Part shown: positions 45,649 to 56,000 of the stretch, piece by piece
Numbering within the stretch: the first letter of the stretch is position 1
Layout: every line of letters begins with the position of its first letter
DNA from: Saprospiraceae bacterium
GTDB taxonomy: Bacteria > Bacteroidota > Bacteroidia > Chitinophagales > Saprospiraceae
Assembly: GCA_041392805.1 (NCBI GenBank)
Contig: JAWKLJ010000002.1
Location: 2,061,001 to 2,125,000 of the forward strand
DNA length: 64,000 nucleotides
Direction: 5' to 3'
The notes under the pieces: generated by a model
Databases searched by the model: none
Seen by the model: only the letters and a program-made list of their open reading frames with translations
Told to the model about the DNA's origin: nothing
Translations under genes and position numbers: made by a program

Positions 45649-46812
45649 ATGGCAAGTGACAACAATGTTTTGGCAGAAACCATTGCCCAACTCAATACGA
45701 TTGAGGAAGCCATTGCAGATATAAAGGCAGGAAAAATCATAATCGTCGTTGATGATGAAGATCGAGAGAACGAAGGCGATTTTATCTGTGCAGCGGAATG
45801 TGTAACGCCCGAGATCATCAACTTTATGGCTACCCATGGCCGCGGCCTAATTTGCTCACCTATTACCGAGGATAGGGCCAGGGAGTTACACTTGACCCGA
45901 ATGGTAACCCACAATACGGATTTGCATGAAACGGCCTTCACGATTTCTGTAGATTATAAGCTAAAAGGCTGTACCACAGGTATCTCTGCCTATGACCGGG
46001 CTACTGGGATCAAAGCCCTGGTAGACCCCAGTACCGCTCCTGAGGATTATGCCAGGCCGGGTCATATCTTCCCGCTGGTGGCAAAAACAGGAGGAGTACT
46101 GAGGCGAACCGGCCATACAGAAGCTGCCATTGATTTTGCCAGTTTAGCTGGGTTTTACCCCGCTGGGGTTTTAGTGGAAATTTTGAATGCGGACGGCACC
46201 ATGGCCAGGTTGCCTCAATTGATTGACATTGCAGCTAAATTCCACCTTAAGATCGTTTCGATTAAAGATTTGGTGGCGTATAGAATGAAAACGGTCCGTT
46301 TGGTGAAGCGGGAGGAAAGCATGGAAATCGATACCGCCTTTGGTCGATTTGAGTTCATCGCCTTTAAGGAATTAAATAGTAGCCGAAATCACCTGGTCAT
46401 TAAAAAAGGAGAATGGAAGGAAGAGGAGCCCGTTTTGGTAAGGGTGCATGCAGGGTCTAACACAGGTGAGCTTTTTGCCTTGATGATAAAGGGAATGTCC
46501 AAGGAATTGCACAAAACCATGCAACTTATTTCGGAGGCAGAGAAAGGGGCGATTTTGCTATTGCGCTATGATGAGGAAGAAGACTTGATTATTAAAACCA
46601 TAAGAGCGCTAAAGGTTCAGGAGGCAAAAGGGGAAAAACTTAATCCTTTCCTACAAAGATACATGGAATCAGAACAAAAGGATATTGGGATAGGCTCTCA
46701 AATTCTGCGAGATATAGGTATTCGGAAGATTCGCCTAATTACAAATACCCCGCGAAAAAGAGTGGGATTGGTAGGTTATGGCCTGGAGATTGTGGAGAAC
46801 GTACCGCTCTAA
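45649..46812 (+). CDS. ribB: 3,4-dihydroxy-2-butanone-4-phosphate synthase with degenerate GTP cyclohydrolase II domain
   Basis: 387 residues with RibBA layout. The N-terminal RibB domain is intact: acidic metal loop DDEDRENEGDF (35-45), 'THGRGLIC', 'HTEAAIDFASLAG'. Known reaction: ribulose 5-phosphate to DHBP and formate, in riboflavin synthesis. The C-terminal domain (about 210-387) still ends like RibA ('DIGIGSQILRDIGIRKIRL', 'NTPRKRVGLVGYGLEIVE') but has no zinc Cys: the usual SECLTGD reads AGSNTGE and the RCDCG segment reads IKGMS; the EGRGIGL loop is gone. It is unlikely to be a cyclohydrolase, so a separate RibA must exist elsewhere. Confidence 0.9.
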   Translation: MASDNNVLAETIAQLNTIEEAIADIKAGKIIIVVDDEDRENEGDFICAAECVTPEIINFMATHGRGLICSPITEDRARELHLTRMVTHNTDLHETAFTISVDYKLKGCTTGISAYDRATGIKALVDPSTAPEDYARPGHIFPLVAKTGGVLRRTGHTEAAIDFASLAGFYPAGVLVEILNADGTMARLPQLIDIAAKFHLKIVSIKDLVAYRMKTVRLVKREESMEIDTAFGRFEFIAFKELNSSRNHLVIKKGEWKEEEPVLVRVHAGSNTGELFALMIKGMSKELHKTMQLISEAEKGAILLLRYDEEEDLIIKTIRALKVQEAKGEKLNPFLQRYMESEQKDIGIGSQILRDIGIRKIRLITNTPRKRVGLVGYGLEIVENVPL

Positions 46813-46872
46813 ACAGGAGTGATCCCCCATTTTGGCATGGAGTCGAAGTGTTTTTTTGGACGTGGAGATAGT

Positions 46873-46933
46873 GGAGGATTAAAGGTATTGGAGAAAAAGG
46901 CTAACTCCTGCCTTCCAAGTCCTTTAATCCTCC
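46873..46933. terminator. 13-bp hairpin between convergent genes
   Basis: GGAGGATTAAAGG (46873-46885) is perfectly inverted to CCTTTAATCCTCC (46921-46933), with a 35-base loop. Just before it is a 'tttttttggacgtggagat' unit related to the repeat at 19311 and 19608. It serves the 3' ends of the ribB gene and of the minus-strand gene ending at 46943. Confidence 0.55.
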
Positions 46934-46942
46934 AAGCAAGCG

Positions 46943-48289
46943 CTATAGCGAAATAGATATACCGAAGGTCGTTGCAAAATTTGGCCTTAATCCTCCTTCG
47001 TTTAAAGGAATAAGAATGTTTCCAAGTAATTGCACTTTATCAGACGGGGCGTATCTTAAACCTGCCGCTGCATTGATGATATGATCTCTAATATCATTCG
47101 GAATATTACTATCGTTTATTCTCCTAAGGATGCTTCCGGCCTGAGTTCCATCCTGGTTAAAGATGCGATCTTCAATGGTAGTGATGCCTGGAAATAAAGC
47201 AATGGCCTCATCATCATTCAAATCAATTTCGCCCAAGATATCAAAAGCAAAGGTTAAGCCATTCGCGACTTTCTGATCGAACCCAAGTGCAAACTCAAAC
47301 TCATCACTATCGTCATCCGCTGTTCTCAGATCGTATCCAGCATTTAAGTGAGGCGTAAAATCACCGAAATTTTGAGATAAAATGGCAGAAAACCTGACGC
47401 TCGTTTTGCCCGTCCCTAGGAAATTAGATTCATCCCCTGTTGGAACCCGCGCATCGATGAGGAAGGCCATATTGGCATTCGAACCTTGCACAAAACGATA
47501 TTTCAATCTTAAGGCTAAATCACCTAAGCCAGCTGCATTGGCACTGTAGGAATCCGTATAATCAAGATCAGGATTAGTGGCATCACCTCCAAAACGATGG
47601 TTAGCTTCACCTAAGGTAGCCCAGGTAAAACTATTCATTACTGCTAAAATATCCCCCTCCATCGTGAGGTTGATCAGCGGTATCGCTACCCCTAGGTCTA
47701 AATTATTGGTAATCCCAGCTGTAAGATAAAAAGCAAAAATACTAGCATCTAGGTTTAGTCCTAAATTCATGTCAAGGACATCGCTTTCGTTGGGGCTAAA
47801 ACCGAGGTATTGCCCTTGGCCCTCCGAGACATCGACATGAGAGAAAGAAAATAGAATATCCTTCGTATTTAATCCTCTAATTTTTGAAGGGTTTAATAAG
47901 GTGTAGTTAAAACCGAAATTTATCTTGCCTTTTCCTAAAGTCTTGGCCGTTTCGGCGAAAATAGGCCCAAGACTTTCACTCACGCTAACCGGTTGGCCGG
48001 TGGAAAAATCAAAAGTTACACCAGCTGAGGTAGAGCTCAGTGGAAAGGAAGAAATGTTTCCTGCAATTAGGTTATTTAAAGCAGGAGAAAGTTCATTTGC
48101 GGCCCTTTCCGCCGCTTCAATGAAGTGATTGCCATGTTGCCCTGGACTTTTTTGCAGGGCATCTTTTAAAATGGCATCAAATTTTCCTTGAAAAACAGTG
48201 TTTAATTGACCGCTTAGGGTAGTTGACATAAAGAAGCAGCCAAGTAGGCTGAAAAGCAACGCTGGCTTTAGAAGTCTTAATCTCATCAT
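46943..48289 (-). CDS. Predicted outer-membrane beta-barrel protein (transporter-like)
   Basis: 448 residues with a signal peptide (ending TTLSGQ). From about residue 110 the sequence alternates polar and hydrophobic residues in barrel style ('GKINFGFNYTLL', 'AFYLTAGITNNLDLGVAIPL', 'GDLALRLKYRFVQ', 'VRFSAILSQNFGDFTPHLNA') and ends 'FATTFGISISL' with the alternating residues of an outer-membrane strand, though it ends in Leu, not Phe. It resembles the 'transporter' (phenol MetA-like) group. It follows the helical lipoprotein gene by 33 bases, probably in the same transcript. Confidence 0.7.
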   Translation of the reverse strand: MMRLRLLKPALLFSLLGCFFMSTTLSGQLNTVFQGKFDAILKDALQKSPGQHGNHFIEAAERAANELSPALNNLIAGNISSFPLSSTSAGVTFDFSTGQPVSVSESLGPIFAETAKTLGKGKINFGFNYTLLNPSKIRGLNTKDILFSFSHVDVSEGQGQYLGFSPNESDVLDMNLGLNLDASIFAFYLTAGITNNLDLGVAIPLINLTMEGDILAVMNSFTWATLGEANHRFGGDATNPDLDYTDSYSANAAGLGDLALRLKYRFVQGSNANMAFLIDARVPTGDESNFLGTGKTSVRFSAILSQNFGDFTPHLNAGYDLRTADDDSDEFEFALGFDQKVANGLTFAFDILGEIDLNDDEAIALFPGITTIEDRIFNQDGTQAGSILRRINDSNIPNDIRDHIINAAAGLRYAPSDKVQLLGNILIPLNEGGLRPNFATTFGISISL

Positions 48290-48322
48290 AATTAATGTTG
48301 GTGAAAGAATAGATTTGAAGGG

Positions 48323-49582
48323 TTAATTAAGAGACACAATTTTCCAATTACCGTTAGTTGCTTCAAGTTTCCATTGTTTGGGGAACTGATTGTCCTCTCG
48401 TTTCCCCTTTGATTTGTTGAAATAAGACATTTTGACTTGGAAATTAACTTGAGCTTGGTTTTGGTTGATATCAAATTTTTCGTTATCAATTTTGACTGTA
48501 AGGTCTTTTACGTTTTTGAAGAATTGATCCCACCCTGCTTGTTCCTTCGAGGTGATGAACCCTTTTGACCTGAGACTATTCAAGTCATTCGTTTCCATCC
48601 CATTCGCATAATCATCCAACATAATTTTGATCTTTCGCTGAGTTACTGAATTATCCTCAGCTGCTTTTACTTCCTCTTTGACAACAGGCGTGTTTTTGAC
48701 TGGCGGAGGTGCTGCTTTTGCTTCATTTAGGGCATCTACAAAAAGGTTTTTGGCTTGCTGAAAGGCATTACGGGCTGCCTCATAGTTCTGCTGCTGAAAG
48801 TGTCTCTCCGCTATGGATTCAAATTCAATTGCATTTTCATACTTAGGTAATCCCTTCAATTCCGCCTGCTTGCCATTAAGTGATTGTTTGGTATTTGATA
48901 ATGCTGTTCTTGCATTTTCTGCTTCAGCTTTGATGGCCGTATTTTTTGAAGCATTTGCTGCGTCTGTAGCACTTTTATAAAATTCCTTAGCTGTTCGATA
49001 TAGTTTTTGCGCTTCAAAAAGGCTGGTTCTGGTAGCTAATAAGAATTGTTGATCGCCCGCTTGTTCATTTTCTACGCCTTTATCAAAAAAGCTTTTGGCT
49101 AAATTTTTACTACCTGCTTGTTCTGCCATTTTTTTTTCTGCAAGCATATCCGTCCTTTCTACCGAACTCAGTTGTTTCAACTCATTTATTAATTCCGATT
49201 CTCCACCCTCCTTGATGGGGTTATTTTTTTCGAATTCTTCAATCGTCTCAGGTGTTTTTACGCCAGGATTGGATTGAATAGGCGCCTCTTTTTCCTTTGG
49301 AAGTTTTGATTGAGAAGTTTTATCAGCAACTTGTTCAGCGGGTGGGGTACGTTGCTTTTCCTCGTCTGGTATTATCCTTTGGCTAAGTCCGCCTTCCTGA
49401 ATAGTCACAGTAGATACGGTATCTGGCATTTCTGCCGTAGGTGCTTGATCCGCGGTTGTGGATGGAGTTGAATTTTGACAACCATAGGCAAGCAATAAAA
49501 CCAAACAATAAACAGGTGTTATTTGCTTAAGAAAAGAAAGGCGTTGCGGATTAAGAAAAGGGTATTTGTTTGAGACTTTCAT
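48323..49582 (-). CDS. Helical lipoprotein with NTF2-like C-terminal domain
   Basis: 419 residues. After a longer N-terminal tail, the hydrophobic segment ends 'LLLAYGC' (Cys35), a lipobox. A Pro/Thr/Glu-rich linker (about 36-125) leads into a long Ala/Glu/Lys helical region (about 130-290; 'AEFYKSATDAANASKN'-like heptads, TPR-like) and then a compact alpha+beta domain (about 315-419; 'MLDDYANGMETNDLNSLR', 'QVNFQVKMSYFNKSKGKRED', 'WKLEATNGNWKIVSLN') with the pattern of NTF2/SnoaL folds. Function unknown. It is in line between the TPR-CHAT gene and the barrel gene, all on the minus strand. Confidence 0.68.
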   Translation of the reverse strand: MKVSNKYPFLNPQRLSFLKQITPVYCLVLLLAYGCQNSTPSTTADQAPTAEMPDTVSTVTIQEGGLSQRIIPDEEKQRTPPAEQVADKTSQSKLPKEKEAPIQSNPGVKTPETIEEFEKNNPIKEGGESELINELKQLSSVERTDMLAEKKMAEQAGSKNLAKSFFDKGVENEQAGDQQFLLATRTSLFEAQKLYRTAKEFYKSATDAANASKNTAIKAEAENARTALSNTKQSLNGKQAELKGLPKYENAIEFESIAERHFQQQNYEAARNAFQQAKNLFVDALNEAKAAPPPVKNTPVVKEEVKAAEDNSVTQRKIKIMLDDYANGMETNDLNSLRSKGFITSKEQAGWDQFFKNVKDLTVKIDNEKFDINQNQAQVNFQVKMSYFNKSKGKREDNQFPKQWKLEATNGNWKIVSLN

Positions 49583-49882
49583 TAGACTTTTATTTTGAAT
49601 TTTAGGGTATTTAATAAGTAATGTCTTTTCTGTTTTGACTAAATAATAAGTTTTTCAGGTCATACCTTGGCTTTTTAGGATGCGGTCGAAATATATTGGC
49701 CATTATATACATGTAAATTTAAAAGTTCAAATTGTCCTCGAAAAATTGAAATGAAACGTTTAGGAGGAGTTGCTTCTCTTCCAATCAATAGGAGCTATGA
49801 GAGGGCATCTTTATAAGATGATGGGTTCCTGTGAATTAAAGCACAATATAAACATTAAAGGCAATACTGGCAATAATTTTCA
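49583..49882. other. 300-base gap, AT-rich
   Basis: Lies between the TPR-CHAT gene (ends 49883) and the lipoprotein gene. No reading frame, hairpin with T-run or clear promoter is seen, so whether the three minus-strand genes are one operon is open. Confidence 0.4.
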
Positions 49883-52750
49883 TTACTTAGTACGGAATTT
49901 TATAAAAAGAAGATAAAAGAAACCAAGCGCAGCAAAGGCACCGAAAAACCACCCAGAGGAATGCCATTCCGACCTAAAGGAAAGCTGCTCCATATTGCCA
50001 ATGGGAATAAAGGAGGCCCAAAAGAAAGGATGAATATTTTTAGAACTACCGGTCTCAATAAAGGTCAACTTGGCTTGTCGCAGGGCCAGGTCTTTGGGTA
50101 ATCCACGTTTGATATTATCAAAAAACAGGTGCATGAGCCTGCTGGTCGCCTTATCATCGACACTCCACTGGGTAGCAATCAGACTTTTGGCACCAGCGTA
50201 GGAAAAACTTCGGGCGATACTAGCAATCCCTTCCCCTTTTTGGAGCTCACCAGTCCCCGTTTCGCAAGCACTTAAAACCACCATTTCGGCATTTGTTGAT
50301 AAATTGTAAATCTCTCTTACATACAGTAGTGCATCATCACCCTGTTCTTCGGCATTTTCACTAAACGCGAGAAAAGAGTAATCGCCAGCCGTATTATTTG
50401 CTTTTCCATGGGTGGCCAGATGAATAATTTTATAGACTGCCTGTTGCTGAAGAAAATTAGATTTTGTTGCTTCATGGCTGAATAAAATTTGTCCACCCAC
50501 ACTTTTTTTTGCACCTAAAACTTCCTCGTAATTATACTTCAAATTGGATAAATTTTTGGCATTTCCATCATAGAATTCAGGCGCGAAACCAAGATAAGGC
50601 TTTAGCTTTTTTTTGTTTTTATGTTCCACCATTTCCTTGAACAGGCCTGTAGAATAGTTATAACTAATCGTATAGTCTTTTACCAGAAAAGGATATGTTT
50701 TAAACAATGATAGGCTATCGGGAAGGCTGGAAAGCAGGGTCTCAAAGGAAAGAAATCCTAGTTCCTCATCAGGAATAATGATCAGGGTTTCCTCAATGAG
50801 TGTTTTGATGGGGGCGATTAAAAAGGTATACAAATAATTGGCAGACGAAGCATATTGTCGGATCACCTTTGGTAAATCTGTAGAGGATACATATGGAAAA
50901 CTCCGGATCGAATGATTGATCGTTTCCAGCGCTCTACGAAATTCTGGTGTAATAGCAATCCGCTTAGTATTGAAATCATTTTTGTTAATGACAAAAATTT
51001 GCAAATAGTTATTTCCCAAAAAATACTCAATAATCGTTTGTTTTGGCCTCAGTAGGTTTTCTTGCAGCCAATCAATCGGGATGGTTGAAGTAGCGTATCG
51101 AAGATTGTAATATTGCGGGTACTTTTCTTCAATATTTCGAATCAGTTTAGACAATGCTTCTTTTTGCTGAAAGATTAAATTGCTGAGGCTATCTACCAGG
51201 GTGTTATTGATCTCCGCTTTGCTCTCCCAAGCCAAAAACCTTTGCTTTTCCATTTCACCAATGTCAGATTCGATGCTTTTTAATTCAGCAATGGTGGAAG
51301 CTGGGATGCCTGAGAATGACCCCGCTTCCGTTTTTTTAAGCGCATCGAGTAGAAGAATGCCCTTGCTCTTTTCAGAAAATTGAAAAGCCTGTCTCAAGTA
51401 ATTTTTATCATTGGTGAGTTCTCCCAATGCAAGCGTGATTTCAATGGCCGTGTCATAAATGTCTTGAGCAGTATTGGCTAGCATCAGCTTTGAACCCACC
51501 GCCTCATAGCTGGTTCTCAAAAAATCAATGAGCAAGTCGGACTGCTCAAAATAACTGGATGCTTCCAATAATTGCCCAATTTCCCCTGATTCCCGATAAG
51601 CATGCAGTGGGATTTCCGGAACAATTTGTAAAAGCCGCAATAATAAAATCGGGTCATTTACTTGTTGGAAAGTAGGAAGATAACCGGGTTTGTAATTTAA
51701 TGCTCTAAAACATTTCTGAAAGGTTTCCATCGCTTTTGACCAATTTTCTTTCCAGCAATAGCTCAGGCCCATATTGAAATAGATGGCAGCCACATCCGGA
51801 TGTATTTCTCCATACTTGCTAATCCTAATCGCCAATGATTTTTGAAATAATTGAAAAGCTTTTTCACTATTGCCTTGCTCATCATAGGCATTGGCTAAGT
51901 TATTATAAGCCAAAGCAATCAAAGGATGGTCAGGTTCATAGGTCTTCAACCAGATATTTAGCGCAAGGGTTTGATAGTATATAAAGGTATCAATAGACTC
52001 CAGTTTGCCATAAATGTTGCCAATGTTGAGATATACATCTGCTATGTCGCGGTGATCTTTTCCATAAGATACGGTGTAACCTTCAATCGCTTGGTGATAG
52101 GCTTTGAGCGCTTGGTCGTACTCCTTTTTATCGTCCAGACAAAGACCAATATTATTGTAGCACTGGGCAATTTTTGGATGAAAACTAGGCAATAAATCCG
52201 TTCTGATAGCCAATGCTTGCTGGTGAAAATCCAAGGCTTTATCAAAATCGCCTATGTAATTCATGCAATGACCAAGATTGACATAGCTGTCAGCAATCTT
52301 TAAATTCCAATTTCCTAATATGTTTTTTCGAATGCCTAGTGCCTCCCTTAAATAACCTTCTGCCTTTCCAAATTCTTTGATCTCGCGGTAGTAATTTCCC
52401 AGTTTATTGAGCACTTCAGCCATGAGCAAGCCATCTTTTGACCCTTTTTTTTCGATAAGGTCTTTTGCGCTTTCATACCTTTTAATGGCGTCGATATAGT
52501 TGCCTGCTTCCAAAGCACAGTCACCCAAAATATTGTGCAGGCCTACCTCCAAATCTAAAGGAGGGTTTTTTATTTCTTTTAATTCGCTAAGAGCCTGTTG
52601 CGCCATGGTAGCCGCTTGGGCCGTCTTCTTTTCCTCATTCCACAAAAGTGCCTTTTGATAGTGTGTTCGAATTTGGCTGGTATCGACCACATAGGCAGAA
52701 AGTTGCTTGAAAGCTAAGAGGAAAAAAAGGAAGGCAAAACAAACTTTCAT
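49883..52750 (-). CDS. Envelope TPR-CHAT protein (caspase-like)
   Basis: 955 residues. Signal peptide at 1-19 ('FAFLFFLLAFKQLSAY'). Residues about 60-370 hold at least seven TPR-type repeats of the kinesin-light-chain/NPH type ('LGIRKNILGNWNLKIADSYV', 'SYVNLGHCMNYIGDFDKALD', 'LAYNNLANAYDEQGNSEKAF'). A helical linker leads to a CHAT domain (about 640-915) with the dyad His781 (LATHG) and Cys829 (LSACETG). A transmembrane helix (about 932-950) and the basic tail KFRTK close it. Layout implies a periplasmic protease domain held to the inner membrane. Known: CHAT is a clan CD (caspase-like) peptidase fold. The target is unknown; a metacaspase is encoded divergently. Confidence 0.88.
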   Translation of the reverse strand: MKVCFAFLFFLLAFKQLSAYVVDTSQIRTHYQKALLWNEEKKTAQAATMAQQALSELKEIKNPPLDLEVGLHNILGDCALEAGNYIDAIKRYESAKDLIEKKGSKDGLLMAEVLNKLGNYYREIKEFGKAEGYLREALGIRKNILGNWNLKIADSYVNLGHCMNYIGDFDKALDFHQQALAIRTDLLPSFHPKIAQCYNNIGLCLDDKKEYDQALKAYHQAIEGYTVSYGKDHRDIADVYLNIGNIYGKLESIDTFIYYQTLALNIWLKTYEPDHPLIALAYNNLANAYDEQGNSEKAFQLFQKSLAIRISKYGEIHPDVAAIYFNMGLSYCWKENWSKAMETFQKCFRALNYKPGYLPTFQQVNDPILLLRLLQIVPEIPLHAYRESGEIGQLLEASSYFEQSDLLIDFLRTSYEAVGSKLMLANTAQDIYDTAIEITLALGELTNDKNYLRQAFQFSEKSKGILLLDALKKTEAGSFSGIPASTIAELKSIESDIGEMEKQRFLAWESKAEINNTLVDSLSNLIFQQKEALSKLIRNIEEKYPQYYNLRYATSTIPIDWLQENLLRPKQTIIEYFLGNNYLQIFVINKNDFNTKRIAITPEFRRALETINHSIRSFPYVSSTDLPKVIRQYASSANYLYTFLIAPIKTLIEETLIIIPDEELGFLSFETLLSSLPDSLSLFKTYPFLVKDYTISYNYSTGLFKEMVEHKNKKKLKPYLGFAPEFYDGNAKNLSNLKYNYEEVLGAKKSVGGQILFSHEATKSNFLQQQAVYKIIHLATHGKANNTAGDYSFLAFSENAEEQGDDALLYVREIYNLSTNAEMVVLSACETGTGELQKGEGIASIARSFSYAGAKSLIATQWSVDDKATSRLMHLFFDNIKRGLPKDLALRQAKLTFIETGSSKNIHPFFWASFIPIGNMEQLSFRSEWHSSGWFFGAFAALGFFYLLFIKFRTK

Positions 52751-53028
52751 AGGTAGGTTATATGGTCAGAGAAAGTAATTTTCAAAAGTGAGAAACAACA
52801 AGATAGCTAATTTATATTTTTTTTATTACTTTTACTAGTTCCTAAAACAAAGCTACCACATTACAGTCTCAATGTCTTCAGTATTGTTAAAGTTTTCTTA
52901 AAATCTCAATATTTTCAGACAAATCTCCATGCATCTCCAACTGTTTAAGTAGGGATAGTTTATTGGAGTTTTAGAAAAAATAGCAGATAACTACTGCAGA
53001 TAAACCTAAATTAAAGCCTTTTCAAGCC
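52751..53028. promoter_or_regulatory. 278-base divergent control region of the CHAT and caspase genes
   Basis: The only space between two divergent clan CD genes, so both promoters must lie here. It is AT-rich. I find no full match to the Bacteroidota consensus and no obvious operator palindrome. Confidence 0.4.
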
Positions 53029-56000
53029 ATGAAAGCAATACAATTTCTCAAGACTACTTTTTTCCTTTTCTTCTGCTCCTTTTCCTTTGCACAGGCAGAC
53101 CTCCATTTATTAAGCAATTGGGAATATTCCATACCTGAAGGAACAAATGAAAAAATTAATAAGGTCATCAATTCCATTGATGGTAATATTATTGCTGTGG
53201 GAGAAACAGTGGGTGATAGTGGAAAGGATACCGATGGGCTTTTTTTGGTCATTGATCCCAAAACAGGAAGAAAGCGCAACAATAGTAAACAGTTTGGCGA
53301 TGGAGGGAATGATGCCTTCAAATCTGTTATACAAAACTATGATGGTACCTTCACCATTGTAGGTTATAAAACGCTGGGAAATAGAGAGGGAAAAAAAGGA
53401 TGGATCATTAATGTTGACCTAAACGGAGATATAATTGAGGAACACCTTTCTCAAAAAATACCCGGAGAAAATGAATTAATAGATATTGCCATCAACTCAA
53501 AAGGAGAGGCGCTTGCCATGGGAATGGCCTATGAGAACCGAGCGCAGCAATTATTTACGGTATCCATTAGTAATGGAAAACCATTGAGTAATCGCCTTAT
53601 TGGCAACGATGAATTGGTATGGGGAAGGGCACTTACCAGTGGTGCTGATGATAATTTTGTGTTGGTAGGTACCACCAGTAATGAAAATAGAACCCACCAG
53701 AATGATATTTGGCTATTGAAAGTAGATGCAAAAGGCCTCGATAAATGGGGTGGACCAAAATTCTTTGGCGATACGGGCTTGCAACAGGGCTTGGGTATTA
53801 CGACTTCCTACCTCAAGGGCGGTTATGCTGTCATTGGATCAAGCAGTTCAGGCCCCTTTGGAGAGGAGGATGTTTGGTTGCTTAAAATAGACGAAAGTGG
53901 CAGAAAGGAATGGGATGAGTTTTATGGAGGCTACAGTACAGATAAAGGAACCGCTGTCATTGAATTATCAGAAGGCGGTTATGCCATTGCCGGACAGACC
54001 AAGTCACATATGCCAAAGGCCAGTTTTTCTATCCTTAATATGATTATAACCGATGCCCAAGGAAAAACAGTAGATACTAAAACACAGTCTATCTTTAAAG
54101 GAGAAGACGATAATACAGCCCTTGGCCTGGTCGAACTCTTTAATGGAGAGGATTTAGTGCTCACAGGAAGCTCTGCCTTTAAAAAGAACCAACAATTCTC
54201 CCGGTCATTTGTAGGCGCTTTTTCTTATAAATTAAGATCAAATCAGCAAACTGGAGACGATACGTTTGGAAACGCCAACACCGAAATACTCTCCTTGTCA
54301 TCAGCCACTTTTTTTGATGCAAATGGAAACAAAGCCTTAGAAGCAGGGGAAAGGGGATATTATGTTTTTAATGTTAAAAATAATTCCAGCAAGAATCTCC
54401 ATGACATCAGCGGGCAAATCTCGGTGGACAACTTACGTAGCGAACTTGATTTTTGGAAAGAAATAAAATTGGGGACTATTCCTGCTGGAAAATCAAAACG
54501 TTTAATTATTCCTGTAAAGGCCCAAAGGCCACTGTCTGATATGGTTAAGCTGAATGTCAACCTGGCAGTAGAAGGGCGCTTTGCGGCTAGTTCAATGGCC
54601 CAAGTGGAGGCCGCCCAGGTGGACCCACCCAAATTGATCGTTAGTCATACTAACTTCACCCCTGCGGCTAATCCTAGTCCGGGAGAAACCGTCAAACTCC
54701 TCATGGAGTTGACCAACCTGGGTGGGATGATTACCCCCCTTATTCCCGCCAAATTTATACTCCCTCCTGGCGTGAACCCTCAGGGATCTGCCAGCATTCA
54801 AGTACCTGGTATCAGACCGGGCGAAAAACAAATGATTTCTTTCTATTTTACAGTTGATCCTTCTTTCCAGGATAATAATATCACCATCACCTTTGAAACT
54901 TCAAAACAAGGAACACTTGATGCCGTTTCAAAAACGCTCTTCCTGCCCTTCGAACGAAGTATCGTTCGTACTCCGCAGGATGAAATTTATTGGGTAACAC
55001 CCGACCCCGACGAACATAATGGCAAAACCATTGAGGTAAGTGAAAGAGAAGTAGATATCAAAGTGATGGCGCTTTCTGACCGCGAATTGTTAAAGAAGAA
55101 TTTTTCCAACCGGGTGAATGGACGAAGGCCACAGGGACAAAAAATGGACGAAAGTACCCTTTCGCCTCCCAATAACTTTCAAGGAAGATACCGACAAACC
55201 TATAGTTCTAAAGTCCGACTGGAAGAAGGCCTGAATGAAATAGAGATTATATATGTGGACGAGGATGGAAATACCGTTAAAAGCCAAAGCCGAACGCTTA
55301 CCATCAACTATATTCCAAAAGACAAGCCTAATTTATACGTGTTGTCGATTGGGGTAGAACACGGTGATTTAAAATATACGGTCAAAGACGCAAAGGATTT
55401 TGCCGCAACCTATTATGGCCTGAAAGATAACAGCGGCCAAGGCTTCAAAAAAGTAGATGTCCGACAACTGCTTAATAAGCATGAAACAGAAAAGATCAAC
55501 ATTCAAAAAGCTTTTAAAGATCTCAGAAATTGGGGTATTAAAGATGGTGACCTGGTAGTGGTTTTTATCTCTTCTCATGGTAAAATCCTGGATAACAACA
55601 AATATGTCCTAATGCCTTCGGATTACGATCCTCGCTACGAAGACATTACCGCAATAGATTTTAATGAGGATGTGTTGAAACAATTGCGATCAGTTGATGG
55701 TAATAAGCTGGTCTTTATTGATGCCTGCCACAGTGGAATAGCCGGTAGTAGGTCCTTTACCGATGGCGCTGCCAGTAAAGTGATGAATGATTTGATCCAG
55801 TCGACAGACGGCCTTGAAATCTTTGCCTCCTGTAGCGATAGTGAGTTTTCCTATGAAGATGATGCCTGGAATAATGGGGCTTTTACCAAAGCCATCTTAG
55901 AAGCTTTTAGGAATGAACCAGTGGAAATAGATGGGAAACGGATCAGTGCAGATATTTTTAAAGATAATGCCATTACACGCGAAAGAGAAAATGGCAGCGA

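Noticed and set aside
49883..52750. TPR-CHAT protein as part of a type III-E CRISPR (Craspase) system
   Set aside because: It has a signal peptide and a transmembrane helix, and no gRAMP, cas or CRISPR array is in the window.
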